Shown piece by piece: positions 1-12,600 of a DNA stretch of 64,000 bases. The notes under the pieces are model-generated. The model was not told the origin of the DNA. It searched no databases and worked only from the letters and a program-made list of their open reading frames with translations. Made by a program: the position numbers and the translations under genes. Within the stretch, counting starts at the first letter, position 1; the number at the start of each line of letters is the position of its first letter. Source of the stretch: Streptomyces neyagawaensis (GTDB lineage Bacteria > Actinomycetota > Actinomycetes > Streptomycetales > Streptomycetaceae); NCBI RefSeq assembly GCF_023516595.1, contig NZ_JAMGBG010000005.1, forward strand, positions 1-64,000, in the 5' to 3' direction.

Positions 1-3000
1 GCGGCGTTGTCGTCGGCGGGTGTGACCGCTGCCGAGGTGGATGTGGTGGAGGCGCATGGCACGGGGACGCGGTTGGGTGATCCGATCGAGGCGCAGGCGT
101 TGCTTGCGACGTATGGGCGGGAGCGGCCAGCCGAACGGCCGCTCTGGCTGGGGTCGTTGAAGTCGAACATCGGGCATGCGCAGGCGGCTGCCGGAGTGGC
201 CGGTGTGATCAAGATGGTGATGGCGCTTCAACAGCGCGCGCTGCCGAAGACGTTGCATGTGGATGAGCCGACGCCGTTGGTGGACTGGGCTTCGGGTGGG
301 GTTCGGTTGCTGACGGAGCAGCGGGAGTGGGAGGCGGTCGAGGGGCGTCCGCGGCGGGCTGGGGTGTCGTCGTTCGGGATCAGTGGTACCAACGCCCATC
401 TCGTCCTGGAGGAAGCGCCCTCCGCCCCCGAACCGGAAGCCACCCCCGCCCCCGAACCGGAAGCGACCCCGGAACCTGAAGCGACCCCCGAGCCCGACAC
501 CTCCCCGGTGCCGCTGGTGCTCTCCGCCCGTACCCCGGACGCGCTGCGCGACCAGGCACGTCGCCTGCTGCCCCTGCTTCGGGACACCGCCGGGCCCGCC
601 GCCCGCGACCTCGCCTTCTCCTTGCTGACGTCCCGTTCGCTGTTCGACCACCGTGCCGTGGTCGGCGGGGACCGGCGGGCATGGGAGGAAGGGCTCGCGG
701 CGCTCGCCGACGGTGCGCCCGGCGCGGACGTGGCGGCGGGCGAGGCCTCCGCCACCGGGCCGGTCGTGTTCGTCTTCCCCGGTCAGGGTTCGCAGTGGGC
801 CGGTATGGCACGGGAGTTGCTGGACGAGTCGCGGGTGTTCGCGGCTCGGATGGAGGAGTGCGAGCGGGCTCTGGCGCCGTTCGTGGACTGGTCGTTGCTG
901 GACGCCGTGCGCTCGGGGCAGGCGTGGGACCGGGTCGATGTGGTCCAACCCGCCCTCTTCGCGGTGATGGTGTCGCTGGCGGAGGTGTGGCGGTCGTTCG
1001 GTGTGGTGCCGGACGCGGTCGTGGGCCACAGCCAGGGTGAGATCGCCGCCGCCGTCGTGGCGGGCGCGCTCTCCCTGGAGGACGGGGCCAAGGTCGTGGC
1101 CCTGCGGAGCCGGGCGCTGGGTGTGCTGGCCGGACGCGGCGGCATGGTCTCCGTGGCCCTCGCGCACGACCGCCTGGCCGACCTGATCGCCGACCGCCCC
1201 GGACTGTCGATCGCCGCCGTCAACGCCCCCTCCGCCGGGGTGGTCTCCGGCGACCCCGACGCCCTGGCCGCTTTGCTCGCGCACTGCGAGGCGCAGGGCG
1301 TACGGGCCCGGCGCATCGACGTGGACTACGCCTCGCACTCCGCCCACGTGGAGGAGATACGAGAGACGCTCTTGGAGGCCCTGAGCGGACTGAGGCCGAC
1401 CGCCGCCCACGTGCCGCTGTACTCCACCGTGGAGGGCGGCTGGCTGGACACCGCTCGGATGGACGCCGACTACTGGTACCGCAACCTGCGCGCCACCGTC
1501 GGCTTCGCACCGGCCGTCCGCACTCTCGCCGAGTCCGGGTACACGGGGTTCATCGAGGTCAGCCCGCACCCCGTGCTCACCATGGGCATCGAGGAGACCG
1601 TCCACGAGGCGGGCTGTGAGGCCGTCGTGCTCGGTACGCTCCGGCGCGACGAGGGCGGGCTGCGGCGCCTGCACCACGCGCTCGGCGAAGCCTTCGTACG
1701 CGGGCTCCCCGTCGACTGGAAGCCGGCCCTCGCCGGCACCGGTGCCCGCCTCGTGGACCTGCCCACCTACCCGTTCCAACGCCGCCGCTACTGGCTGGAG
1801 GCCCCGCGGGCGTCGGACTCCGCCGCCCCGGCCGACGACGGACTGTGGCGGGAGATCGAGGCCCAGGACTCCGCGGCCCTCGCCGACACCCTGGGGGTCG
1901 ACCCCGGGGCGGTCGGCGAGGTGGTGCCCGCCCTGTCCGCGTGGCGCTCCGAACGGATACGGGGGCGGCGCGCCGACAGCTGGCGTCACCGTCTGGGGTG
2001 GCGCCCGCTGACGCTCGCGCCGAGGGCGTCGCTGTCCGGGCGATGGCTCGTCGTGCTTCCGGCGACCGACAGCGGTGCCGATGTGCTGGCCGCGCTGACG
2101 GCGGCCGGGGCCGAACCGGTCCCCGTCGTCGTCTCCGCCCCCGACCAGGACCGGGAATCCCTCGCGACCTCCCTGCGTGCCGCGTCGGGCGCGGAGCCCG
2201 TGGCCGGCGTGTTCTCCTTGCTGGCCGAGGAGACGCGCCCGCACCCCGCCCAGCCCGACGTGCCCGCCGGGCTGTCCCTGACCCTCGCCCTCGTCCAGGC
2301 GCTCGGCGACACCGGGACGGACGCCCCGCTGTGGTGCGCCACCCGGGCCCTGGCGGCCGTGGGCGGCGGCGAGCGGCCGGGAGCCGGTGCGCAGGCCGCG
2401 GTCGCCGGACTGGGCCGGACCGTCGCCCTGGAACGGCCCGACACCTGGGGCGGCCTCGTCGACCTGCCCGCCGTGCTGGACGAGCGGGCCGCCGACCGGC
2501 TGGGCGCGGTCCTCGCCACCGTCACCGACGAGGACCAGGTCGCCGTGCGCTCCTCCGGCGTGTACGGCCGCCGTCTGCTCCCGGTCGGTCCCGGCCGCCC
2601 GGCCGAGGCCCGCCACAGCCCGAGCGGCACCGTACTCATCACCGGTGGCACCGGCGGGACCGGGGCGCAGGTCGCCCGCGAACTCGCCGAGCGGGGAGCC
2701 GCCCACCTCCTGCTGCTCAGCCGCCGCGGACCCGACGCCCCCGGCGCGGACGAACTGCGCGCCGAACTCGCCGCGCTCGGCGCGCGGGTGACCGTCGCCG
2801 CCTGCGACGTCGCCGACCGCGCGCAGCTGGCGGCGGTCGTCGCCGCGATCCCCGAGGAGGAGCCGCTCACCACGGTCGTGCACGCCGCCGGGGTCCTCGA
2901 CGACGGCACCCTCGACGCCCTCGACCCGGCCCGCCTCGCCACCCTGATGCGCGTCAAGGTCACCGCCGCCCGCACCCTGCACGAGGTCACCGACGGCATC

Positions 3001-3690
3001 GGCCTCGCCGACTTCGTCGTGTTCTCCTCCTTCATGGGCGTCCTCGGCAGCGCCGGCCAGGGAAACTACGCCGCCGCCAACGCCGCGCTCGACGCCCTGG
3101 TCGCCGAACGCCGGGCCGCCGGACTACCCGGCACGTCCGTCGCCTGGGGCGCCTGGGCCGGCGGCGGCATGGTCGACGACCGGATCGCCGAACGCCTCCG
3201 CCGCCTCGGCATCACCCCCATGGAACCCCGGGCGGCCGTCCGGGCCATGACCACCGCCCTCGCGGACCACGACGAACTCTGCCTCGTCGCCGACGTGGAC
3301 TGGCAGCGCTTCCGCGAGGCCGCCGGACTGCGCTCCACGGCACTGCTGAGCAGCCTGCCCGGGGCCGCCGGCGCGCGGACCCCGGCGCAGACCGGACCCG
3401 CCGAGCAGGACGGGCAGGTGCGGGGGCAGCTCGCCGCGCTCCCCGCCGCCGAACGGTCCCGCCACATCACCGACCTCGTCCGCACCCACGCGGCGACGGT
3501 GCTGCGCCACGGCGCGGCCACCGACATCGCCCCGGGCCGGGCCTTCGCCGAACTCGGCTTCGACTCCCTCACCGCCGTGGAACTGCGCAACCGGCTCGGC
3601 ACGGCCACCGGACTGCGGCTGCCCACCACCCTGCTCTTCGACCACCCCACACCGCAGGCACTCGCCGCCCATCTCCTCGCCGAACTCGCC
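1..3690 (+). other. PKS module 1: KS(partial)-AT(methylmalonyl)-KR(B-type)-ACP
   Basis: Only the end of the KS is visible, with its histidine motifs EAHGTGT and KSNIGH. The AT has GHSQGE (serine codon at 1030) and YASH (1327-1338), the methylmalonyl-CoA signature. The KR has an intact TGGTGGTG nucleotide motif near 2641, the LDD motif of B-type ketoreductases and the catalytic YAAAN (Tyr codon 3067). The ACP motif is GFDSL (Ser codon 3565). It is expected to add a methyl-branched unit and leave a hydroxyl. Confidence 0.92.
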
Positions 3691-6600
3691 CCGTCGGGCC
3701 CAGGGACCGAGGAGGCCGACGCGGCCCTCCCCGGGGGGACGGTCGCCGTGGACGACGACCCGATCGCGATCATCGGCATCGGCTGCCGCTTCCCCGGCTC
3801 CGCCCACGGCCCGGACGCCTTCTGGCAACTGCTCACCGAAGGACGGGACGTCATCGCCGACTGGCCCGCGGACCGGGGCTGGGACGCCGACAGGCTCTAC
3901 GACCCCGACCCGGACCGGCCCGGCACCACCTACAGCCGACGCGGCGGATTCCTCCACGACGCCGGCGGCTTCGACGCCGCCTTCTTCGGGATCTCGCCCC
4001 GCGAGGCCCTGGCCATGGACCCGCAGCAGCGGCTGCTCCTGGAGACCTGCTGGGAGACCGTCGAACACGCCGGTATCGACCCCACCGCACTGCGCGGCCG
4101 CCCGGTCGGCGTGTTCGTCGGCACCAACGGCCAGGACTACCCCGGCGTCCTCCACGGCGCGCCCGGCGTCTCCGAGGGCCACGTCATGACGGGCAACACC
4201 GCCAGTGTGATGTCGGGCCGGATCTCGTACGAACTGGGCCTCGACGGGCCCGCGCTGACCGTGGACACCGCGTGCTCCTCCTCGCTGGTGACCCTGCACC
4301 TGGCGGCCCAGGCCCTGCGCCGGGGCGAGTGCGCGCAGGCCCTCGCCGGGGGTGTCACCCTCATGACCACGCCCAAGCTGTTCGTCGAGTTCAGCCGCCA
4401 GCGCGGACTGGCCCCGGACGGCCGCTGCAAGGCGTTCGCCGCCGGCGCCGACGGCACGGGCTGGGCCGAGGGCGTCGGCATGCTCCTCCTGGAACGCCTC
4501 TCGGACGCCCGCCGCGAAGGCCACCGGGTGCTCGCGGTGCTCAGCGGCACCGCCGTCAACCAGGACGGCGCCAGCAACGGCCTGACCGCGCCCAGCGGGC
4601 CGGCACAGCAACGCGTCATCCGGGCCGCGCTCGCCGACGCCCGGGTCACGGCCGCCGAGATCGACGCAGTAGAGGCGCACGGCACCGGCACCCGGCTCGG
4701 CGACCCCATCGAGGCCCAGGCCCTCCAGGCCGTGTACGGGGCCGGACGGACCGCCGACGAGCCGCTGTGGCTGGGGTCGGTCAAGTCCAACATCGGCCAC
4801 ACCCAGGCCGCCGCCGGCGTCGCCGGCGTCATCAAGATGGCGCTCGCCATCGGCCACGGCGAACTGCCCCGGACCCTGCACGCCGACGAGCCCAGCACCC
4901 ACATCGACTGGGACACGGCGGGCCTACGGCTCCTCGGCGAGCCCACCCCGTGGCCCCGGACCGGACGCCCGCGCCGCGCCGGCGTCTCCTCGTTCGGCAT
5001 CAGCGGAACCAACGCGCACGTGATCGTGGAACAGGCACCCGACACGGGCGAGGCGGACGCCACGGACGAGGCGGGCGGCAGGGCCGGGGAGACCGCGACC
5101 GGCGGCGCGGGGCGGACGCGCCCGTCCCCGGCCCGGACGCTGCCGCTGCTCCTGTCCGCCCGGACGCCCGCCGCGCTGCGCGCCCAGGCGGCCCGACTGC
5201 TCGCCCACCTCGACACGAGCCCCGGCACGCCGCTGCCCGACGTGGCCCTGGCGCTCGTACGCGGACGGGCCGCGCTGGAGCACCGGGCCGCCGTGCCCGG
5301 GGACGACGAGACGGCCGCGCGTCGCGCGCTGGGGGCGCTGGCCGCCGGAACATCCGACCCGGATCTGGTCACCGGCCTGGCGGCACCCGGGCGTACCGTG
5401 CTGCTCTTCCCCGGTCAGGGAAGCCAGCGGGTCGCCGCCGGAGCCGCGCTGTACCGCGACGAGCCGGTGTTCGCCGACGCGCTGGACGACGTACTCGCCC
5501 ACTTCGCCCCCCACCTCGACGTGCCGTTGCGCGACATCCTGTTCGCCGCCGAGGGCGACGAGCGGGCCCCGCTGCTGGACCGCACCCGGTACACCCAGCC
5601 CGCGCTGTTCGCGCTGGAGGTGGCGCTGTTCCGGCTGCTGGACCACTGGGGAGTCGTCCCGGACCTGCTCATCGGCCACTCGGTCGGCGAACTCGCCGCC
5701 GCACACGTCGCCGGAGTGCTGGACCTGCCCGACGCCTGCGCCCTGGTCGCCGCTCGTGGCCGTCTGATGGACGAACTGCCCGGCGGCGGCGCCATGATGG
5801 CGGTCGAGGCCGGTGAGGACGAAGTGCTCCGGGCACTCGGCGAACTCGGCCTCCTCCAAGACACCGCCGACGGCACGGTCGGCATCGCGGCCGTCAACGG
5901 ACCGGCGGCCACCGTGATCAGCGGTGACGAGGACGCCGTGCTGCGCGCGGTCGAGGAGTTCCGCCGCCAGGGCCGCCGGACCCGGCGGCTCACCGTGAGC
6001 CACGCGTTCCACTCCGCCCGGATGGACGGCATGCTCGACGCCTTCCGCGAGGTGGCCGAGGGCCTGACGTACGCCGAGCCCCGCATCCCCGTGATCTCCA
6101 ACCTGACCGGTGAGCCCGCCCCCGCCTCCGAGTTGTGCTCCCCGGAGTACTGGGTGCGGCACGTGCGCGGCGCGGTGCGGTTCATGGACGGCGTACGGCG
6201 TCTGGTGGCCGAGGGCGCGACGACGTTCCTGGAGGCCGGGCCGGGCGGCGTGCTCTCCGCCCTGGTGCCCGCCTGTCTGCCGGAGGACGGGCCCGGGGCG
6301 CCCGGCGTGACGGCGATCCCGTTGCTGCCCAAGGGCCGGCCGGAGGCGGCCTCGGTCGTCGCGGCCCTCGCCCGCCTGCACGTCCGTGCGGTCGCCGTCG
6401 ACTGGACCGCGGGGCACGAGGGCACCGCCGCCCCGCATGTCGACCTGCCCACCTACCCGTTCCAGCACGAGCGGTTCTGGCCGCGCCCGGCCGCGCGGAA
6501 GGGCGAGGACGGCGCCCCCACGGGCTCCGACGCCTTCTGGGACCTGGTCGGCACGGCCGACGCACCGTCGGTCGCCTCGCTGCTGGGACTCGACGAGCGG

Positions 6601-9600
6601 GCGCCACTCGGTGACGTACTGCCCGCGCTGTCCGCCTGGCGCGCGCGCCGGGACCAGGAGGCGGCCGCCGCCCGGCACCACTACCGCGTCGCCTGGCAGC
6701 CGCTGACCCTGCCCGCCCGCATCCGGTTGTCCGGTTCGTGGCTCCTCGCGGTGCCGGACGACCCCGCGGTCACGGAGACGGCCGAGGCCGTCGAACGAGC
6801 CCTCACGGAGCACGGCGCCGAGACGACCGTCGTCCGGATCGGTGCCGGCACCGGGCGCGCGGAGCTGGCCGGACAACTCCCCGCCGGGGCCACCGGTGTC
6901 CTCTCCCTGCTGGCCCTGACCGACCTTCCGCACCCGGACCACGCGCCGCTCGGGGCGGGGCTCGCCCTCACCCTGACCCTTCTTCAGGCCCTCGGCGACA
7001 CCGGCAGCCGCGCCCGGCTGTGGTGCGTCACGTCCGGCGCGGTCGGGGCGGGCCAGGACACGCCGCCGTCGCCCGCCCAGGCCCGGGTGTGGGGACTCGG
7101 CAGGGTCGCCGCCCTGGAACACCCCGACCGCTGGGGCGGTCTGGTCGACCTGCCCGAGCGGCTCGACCCCGCAGCCCTGCGCGGTCTGTGCGCATGCCTG
7201 GGGGGCGTGGCCGGCGTCGACGCCGGCCACGGCGACGGTACGACGGACGGGCTCGCCGGTGAGGACCAGATCGCGGTCCGCCCGTCCGGCCTGCTCGGCC
7301 GACGGCTGGTAGCCGCTCCGGAGAGCCTCCCGGCCTCCGGCGGCCGTGTCATCCCCGGCGACGCCGCCGCCACCGGCGACGATGTCACCCCCGGCGGCGC
7401 CCTAGCGGCCCCCACCGGCTGGCGCCCCCAGGGAACCGTTCTGGTCACCGGCGGCACGGGCGGTATCGGCCGGCACGTCGCCCGCTGGCTGGCCCGGGAA
7501 GGGGCCGAGCACCTCGTGCTGGCCGGCCGGCGGGGAACGGCCGCCCCCGGCGCGGCGGCGCTCGTCGCAGAGCTGGAGCAGGCGGGGGCCCGGGTCACCG
7601 TGGCCGCCTGCGACCTCGCCGACCGGGACGCGACGGCCGCGCTCGTCGGGCGGCTCCGGGCGGCCGGGGACACACCGCGCGCGGTCTTCCACGCCGCGGG
7701 CACCGTCTCCGACACCCGCACCGAGCAGTGCGCACCCGCACAACTCCACGCCGAACTGGCCGCCAAGGCGGCCGGAGCCGACCACCTCGACGCACTCCTC
7801 GCCGACGAACCGCTCGACGCCTTCGTGCTGTTCTCCTCCATCGCGGGCACCTGGGGCAGCGGCGGCCAGGCCGCGTACGCCGCCGCCAACGCGCATCTGG
7901 ACGCCCTCGCCGCCCGGCGCAGGGCCCAGGGGCGCACCGCGCTCTCCGTCGCGTGGGGCCCCTGGGAGGGCACCGGCATGGCCGACGGCGACGCAGGCGC
8001 CGGACTGCGCCGGCACGGCCTCGTCGGCCTGCGGCCCGAAACGGCGCTGACCGCACTCCGCCAGGCGCTGGACACGGGACGCACCGAGGTCGTCGTCGCC
8101 GATGTGGACTGGCGGCGGTTCGTCCCCGTCTTCACCTCCGGGCGCCCCAGCAGGCTCCTGGGAGCACTGCCCGAGACCGCCGGGGCGGCCGGGGCCGCCG
8201 AACCCTCCGAGGGCGGGCCCGCGGCCGACGCCGCCCTGCCCGAGGACCACGCCGACGGGTGGCGCGACCGGCTCACGGCTCTCCCCGACGCGGAGGGCGA
8301 CCGGCTCCTCGTCGAACTGATCACCACCGAGGCGGCGGCGATCCTCGGCCATGAGTCGGCCAGGCGGGTCGACCCCGAACGCCCGCTGCGCGACATCGGC
8401 TTCGACTCCATCACGGCCGTCGAACTGCGCAACCGGCTCGTCTCCGCCACCGGCTTCCGCCTGCCGGTCACCGGGCTCTTCGACCACCCCACGGCGACCG
8501 GCCTCGCCCGGCACATCCGTGAGGGCCTCACGGGCGCCGCACCGCCCGCCGCCGTCCCGGACACCACCGCACCCCCGGCCCCGCACGCCACCGATCCCGC
8601 CGACGACCCGCTCGCCGTGGTCGCGATGGCCTGCCGCTTCCCCGCGGGCGTGCGCGCCCCGGAGGACCTGTGGCGGCTGGTGGCCGACGAGGTGGACGCC
8701 ATCGGCGCCTTCCCCACCGACCGGGGCTGGGACCTGGACTCCCTGTACGACCCCGACCCGGACCGGCCGGGCACCTTCTACAGCTCCGGCGGCGGATTCC
8801 TCGACGGGGCGGGCGACTTCGACGCCGGCTTCTTCGGGATCTCGCCCCGCGAGGCCCTGGCCATGGACCCGCAGCAGCGGCTCCTCCTGGAGACCTCCTG
8901 GGAGGTCCTCGAACGCGCCGGGATCGACCCGCTGTCGGTCCGCGGCAGCCGGGGCGGCGTCTTCGTCGGCGTGGCCTCCCAGGGCTACGGCACCGGGCCG
9001 GGCACATCCTCCGACGGCGTCGAAGGGCATCTGCTGAGCGGCAACGTCACCAGCGTGGCGTCCGGCCGGATCGCCTACACGCTCGGTATCGAGGGCCCGG
9101 CCGTCACCCTCGACACGGCCTGCTCCTCCTCACTGGTCGCCCTGCACCTCGCCGGTCAGGCGCTGCGGGCCGGTGACTGCTCCTTCGCGCTCGTCGGCGG
9201 CGCCGCCGTGATGGCCGCACCGGACGTGTTCGTGGAGTTCAGCAAGCAGGGCGGTCTCTCGCCCGACGGCCACTGCCGCTCCTTCGCCGACGGCGCCGAC
9301 GGCACCGGCTGGGGCGAGGGCGCCGGCATGATCCTCGTCGAGCGGCTGTCCGACGCCCGGCGCCTCGGTCACCCCGTGCTCGCCCTGGTCCGTGGTTCGG
9401 CGGTCAACCAGGACGGCGCCAGCAACGGCCTCACCGCCCCCAACGGCCTCGCCCAGCAGCGAGTGATCCGCGAGGCGCTCGCCCACGCCCGCCTGACCAC
9501 CGCCGACGTCGACATGGTCGAGGCGCACGGCACCGGCACCGTCCTCGGCGACCCCGTCGAGGCACAGGCACTGCTGGCCACCTACGGCCAGGGCCGCCCG

Positions 9601-12600
9601 GTGGACCGGCCGCTCTGGCTGGGCTCGTTGAAGTCCAACCTAGGCCACACCCAGGCCGCGGCGGGCGTCGCGGGACTGATGAAGACCGTTCTGGCCATGG
9701 GGCACGCGACGCTGCCCAGGACCCTGCACGCCGACGACCCCACCTCCCGGGTCGACTGGTCCGGCGGCGCCGTCCGGCTCCTCGACCGGGCCCGCCCCTG
9801 GCCGGCCCCCGGCCGTCCCCGGCGCGCCGGAGTCTCGGCGTTCGGCATGAGCGGCACCAACGCCCATGTGGTCCTGGAGGAGGCGCCCCCGGAGCCGGCC
9901 GTCCCGGAGCCGCCGACCGCCGCCCAGGACACCGGCGACCGGCCCGACACCCACGCGGCGCCCGCGCTGCCCTGGCTCCTCTCCGCCCGCTCGCAGCCGG
10001 CCCTGCGCGAACAGGCCGCGCGGCTGCACGCCCACCTCACCGACCGACCCGAACTGCGGCCGGCCGACGTCGCCCACGCGTTGGCGACCACCAGGTCCGC
10101 CCTCCCGCACCGGGCCGTCGTCGTCGGCACCGGCCGCCGTGAACTGCTGGACGCGCTGGCCGCCCTCGCGGACCGGTCGGCCGCGTCCGCAGCCGTCGAG
10201 GGACAGGCCCGCGGCGGCGGCCGTACCGTCTTCGTCTTTCCCGGCCAGGGTTCCCAGTGGGCGGGGATGGGGTCGGGTCTGCTGGATGCTGCTCCGGTCT
10301 TCGCGGAGCGGGTGGCGCAGTGCGAGCGGGCGCTGTCGCCGTACGTGGACTGGTCGTTGACCGGTGTGCTGCGCGGCGAGCCGGGTGCGCCGTCGTTGGA
10401 GCGGGTGGACGTGGTGCAGCCCGCGTTGTGGGCCGTGATGGTGTCGTTGGCGGCGCTGTGGCGGTCCTGCGGTGTGGAGCCTTCGGCGGTGGTCGGGCAC
10501 AGTCAGGGGGAGATCGCGGCCGCCGTGGTGGCGGGGGCGCTGTCCCTGGAGGACGGGGCCAAGGTCGTCGCCCTGCGCAGCCGGGCCCTCGTGGCGCTGG
10601 CCGGGGCCGGCGGCATGGTGTCCCTCGCCGTCTCCGAGGACCGGGCCCGCGCCCTCCTGGCACCCCACGGCGACCGTGTCTGCGTGGCCGCGGTGAACGG
10701 CCCCGACGCGGTGGTGGTGGCCGGCCGGCCGGACGCGCTCACGGACCTCCTCGCGGCCTGCGAGAGGGACGGCGTACGGGCCCGGCGCATCCCCGTCGAC
10801 TACGCGGCCCACTCGGACCAGGTGGCCCGGGTCCGCGACGACCTGCTCGCCGCGCTGGCCGACGTGACGCCCCGCACGGGCGGGACACCGCTGTACTCCA
10901 CGGTCACCGGCGAACCCCTCGACGGAACGCTGCTGACGGCGGACTACTGGTACCGGAACCTGCGTGAACCCGTCGAGTTCGCGCGTGCCACCGCACGGCT
11001 GCTGGACGCCGGATTCGACCTCTTCGTCGAGACGAGCCCGCACCCCGTGCTCACCGCCGGCGTCGAGGGAACCGCCGAACGGGCGGGCCGGACCATCACT
11101 ACCGTCGGGACGCTGCGTCGCGACGACGGCGAACCCGCACGGTTCCTCGCCTCGCTCGCCGAGGCATGGACCACCGGAGCCACGGTGGCCTGGCCGGACG
11201 TCGTGGCCGAGGCCGCGCCCGGCGCCCGACCCGTCCCCCTGCCCACCTACGCCTTCCAGCGGACCCGGTTCTGGCTGCCCACCCCGGGCCGTACCGCCCC
11301 GGGGGCCGACGCGGCCGGCGGCGCCGAACAAGACCGCTTCTGGGCGGCGGTGGACAGCGGCGACCCGGCCGGGCTGGCCGCCGCCCTCGGCGCGGACGCC
11401 GACGCCACACCGGAGGGCTTCGCCCCGGCGCTGCGCGAGGTGCTGCCGGTGCTGTCCGGCTGGCGTCGCGCCCGGCTCGACCGGGACGCCGTACGGTCCC
11501 TCGGCTACCGGGTCCGCTGGCAGCCGGTGGCCGACCCGCCCGCCGCGCCGCTCGACGGCGACTGGCTCCTCGTCGTACCGAAGCAGCACACCGACGACCC
11601 GCTCGTCGGCGCGTGCCAGGACGCGCTGCGGCTCGGCGGCGCGCGGGCCCGTACCGTCACCGTCGACGCGGGCGACGCGGCCCGGACCGCGCAGGACGTC
11701 GCCGACGCCGTCGCGGACGCGACCCGGCCGGTCTCCGGCGTGCTCTCCCTGCTGGCCCTGGACGAGCGTGCGGCGGCGGACGGGACTCCGGTGCTCGCCG
11801 GAACCGCCGCCACCCTCGAACTGCTCAAGGCCCTGGACACCCTGGGGATCGACGCCCCGCTGTGGTGCGTGACCGGCGGCGCGGTCGCCGTCCACCCCGA
11901 CGAGCGGCTCACCCGTCCGGGCGGGGCCCAGCTGTGGGGGCTCGGCCGGGTCGTCGGCCTGGAACAGCCGGGCCGCTGGGGCGGCATCGCCGACCTGCCG
12001 CCGAGCCCCGGCCCCGACGAGGCGCGCCGCCTCGCCGCCTTCCTCGCGGGCGGCCACGAGGAGGACCACCTCGCCGTACGGCCCACCGGCGCTCACGCGC
12101 GCCGGCTCGTCCACGCCCCGGCCCCCGACGCCTCGGCGGGCCGCGACTGGACGCCGGCCGGAGGCACCGCCCTGATCACCGGCGACACCGCCGTGCTGGG
12201 CGCGGACATCGCCCGCTGGCTGGCCCGGCGCGGCGCCCGCCAGGTCGTCCTGGCCGGGGACCGGAGCGCGGATCAGGTGGCCGTGGCCGCCCTGCGTGAC
12301 GAACTCACCGAACTGGGAGCCGAGTTGACGGTTCCCGATGGCAGGGACCCCTTGGCCGGCCTGCCCGGCGGGGCGCCCCTGACCGTCGCCGTCCACCTCG
12401 CCCGCGCCCACGACCCCGGCGCCTCGCTCGCCGAACTCACCCCCGAGGACCTGGAGGGCGCCCTGCGTTCCGCCCTCGGCCCGGTGGCCGACCTCGACGC
12501 GCTGCTCGACGGCCACCCGGCACCGGACTCCGTCGCCCTCGCCGTGCTGTTCCCGCTGAGCGGTGTCTGGGGGGCCGCCCGGCGGGGCGCCGCCACCAGC

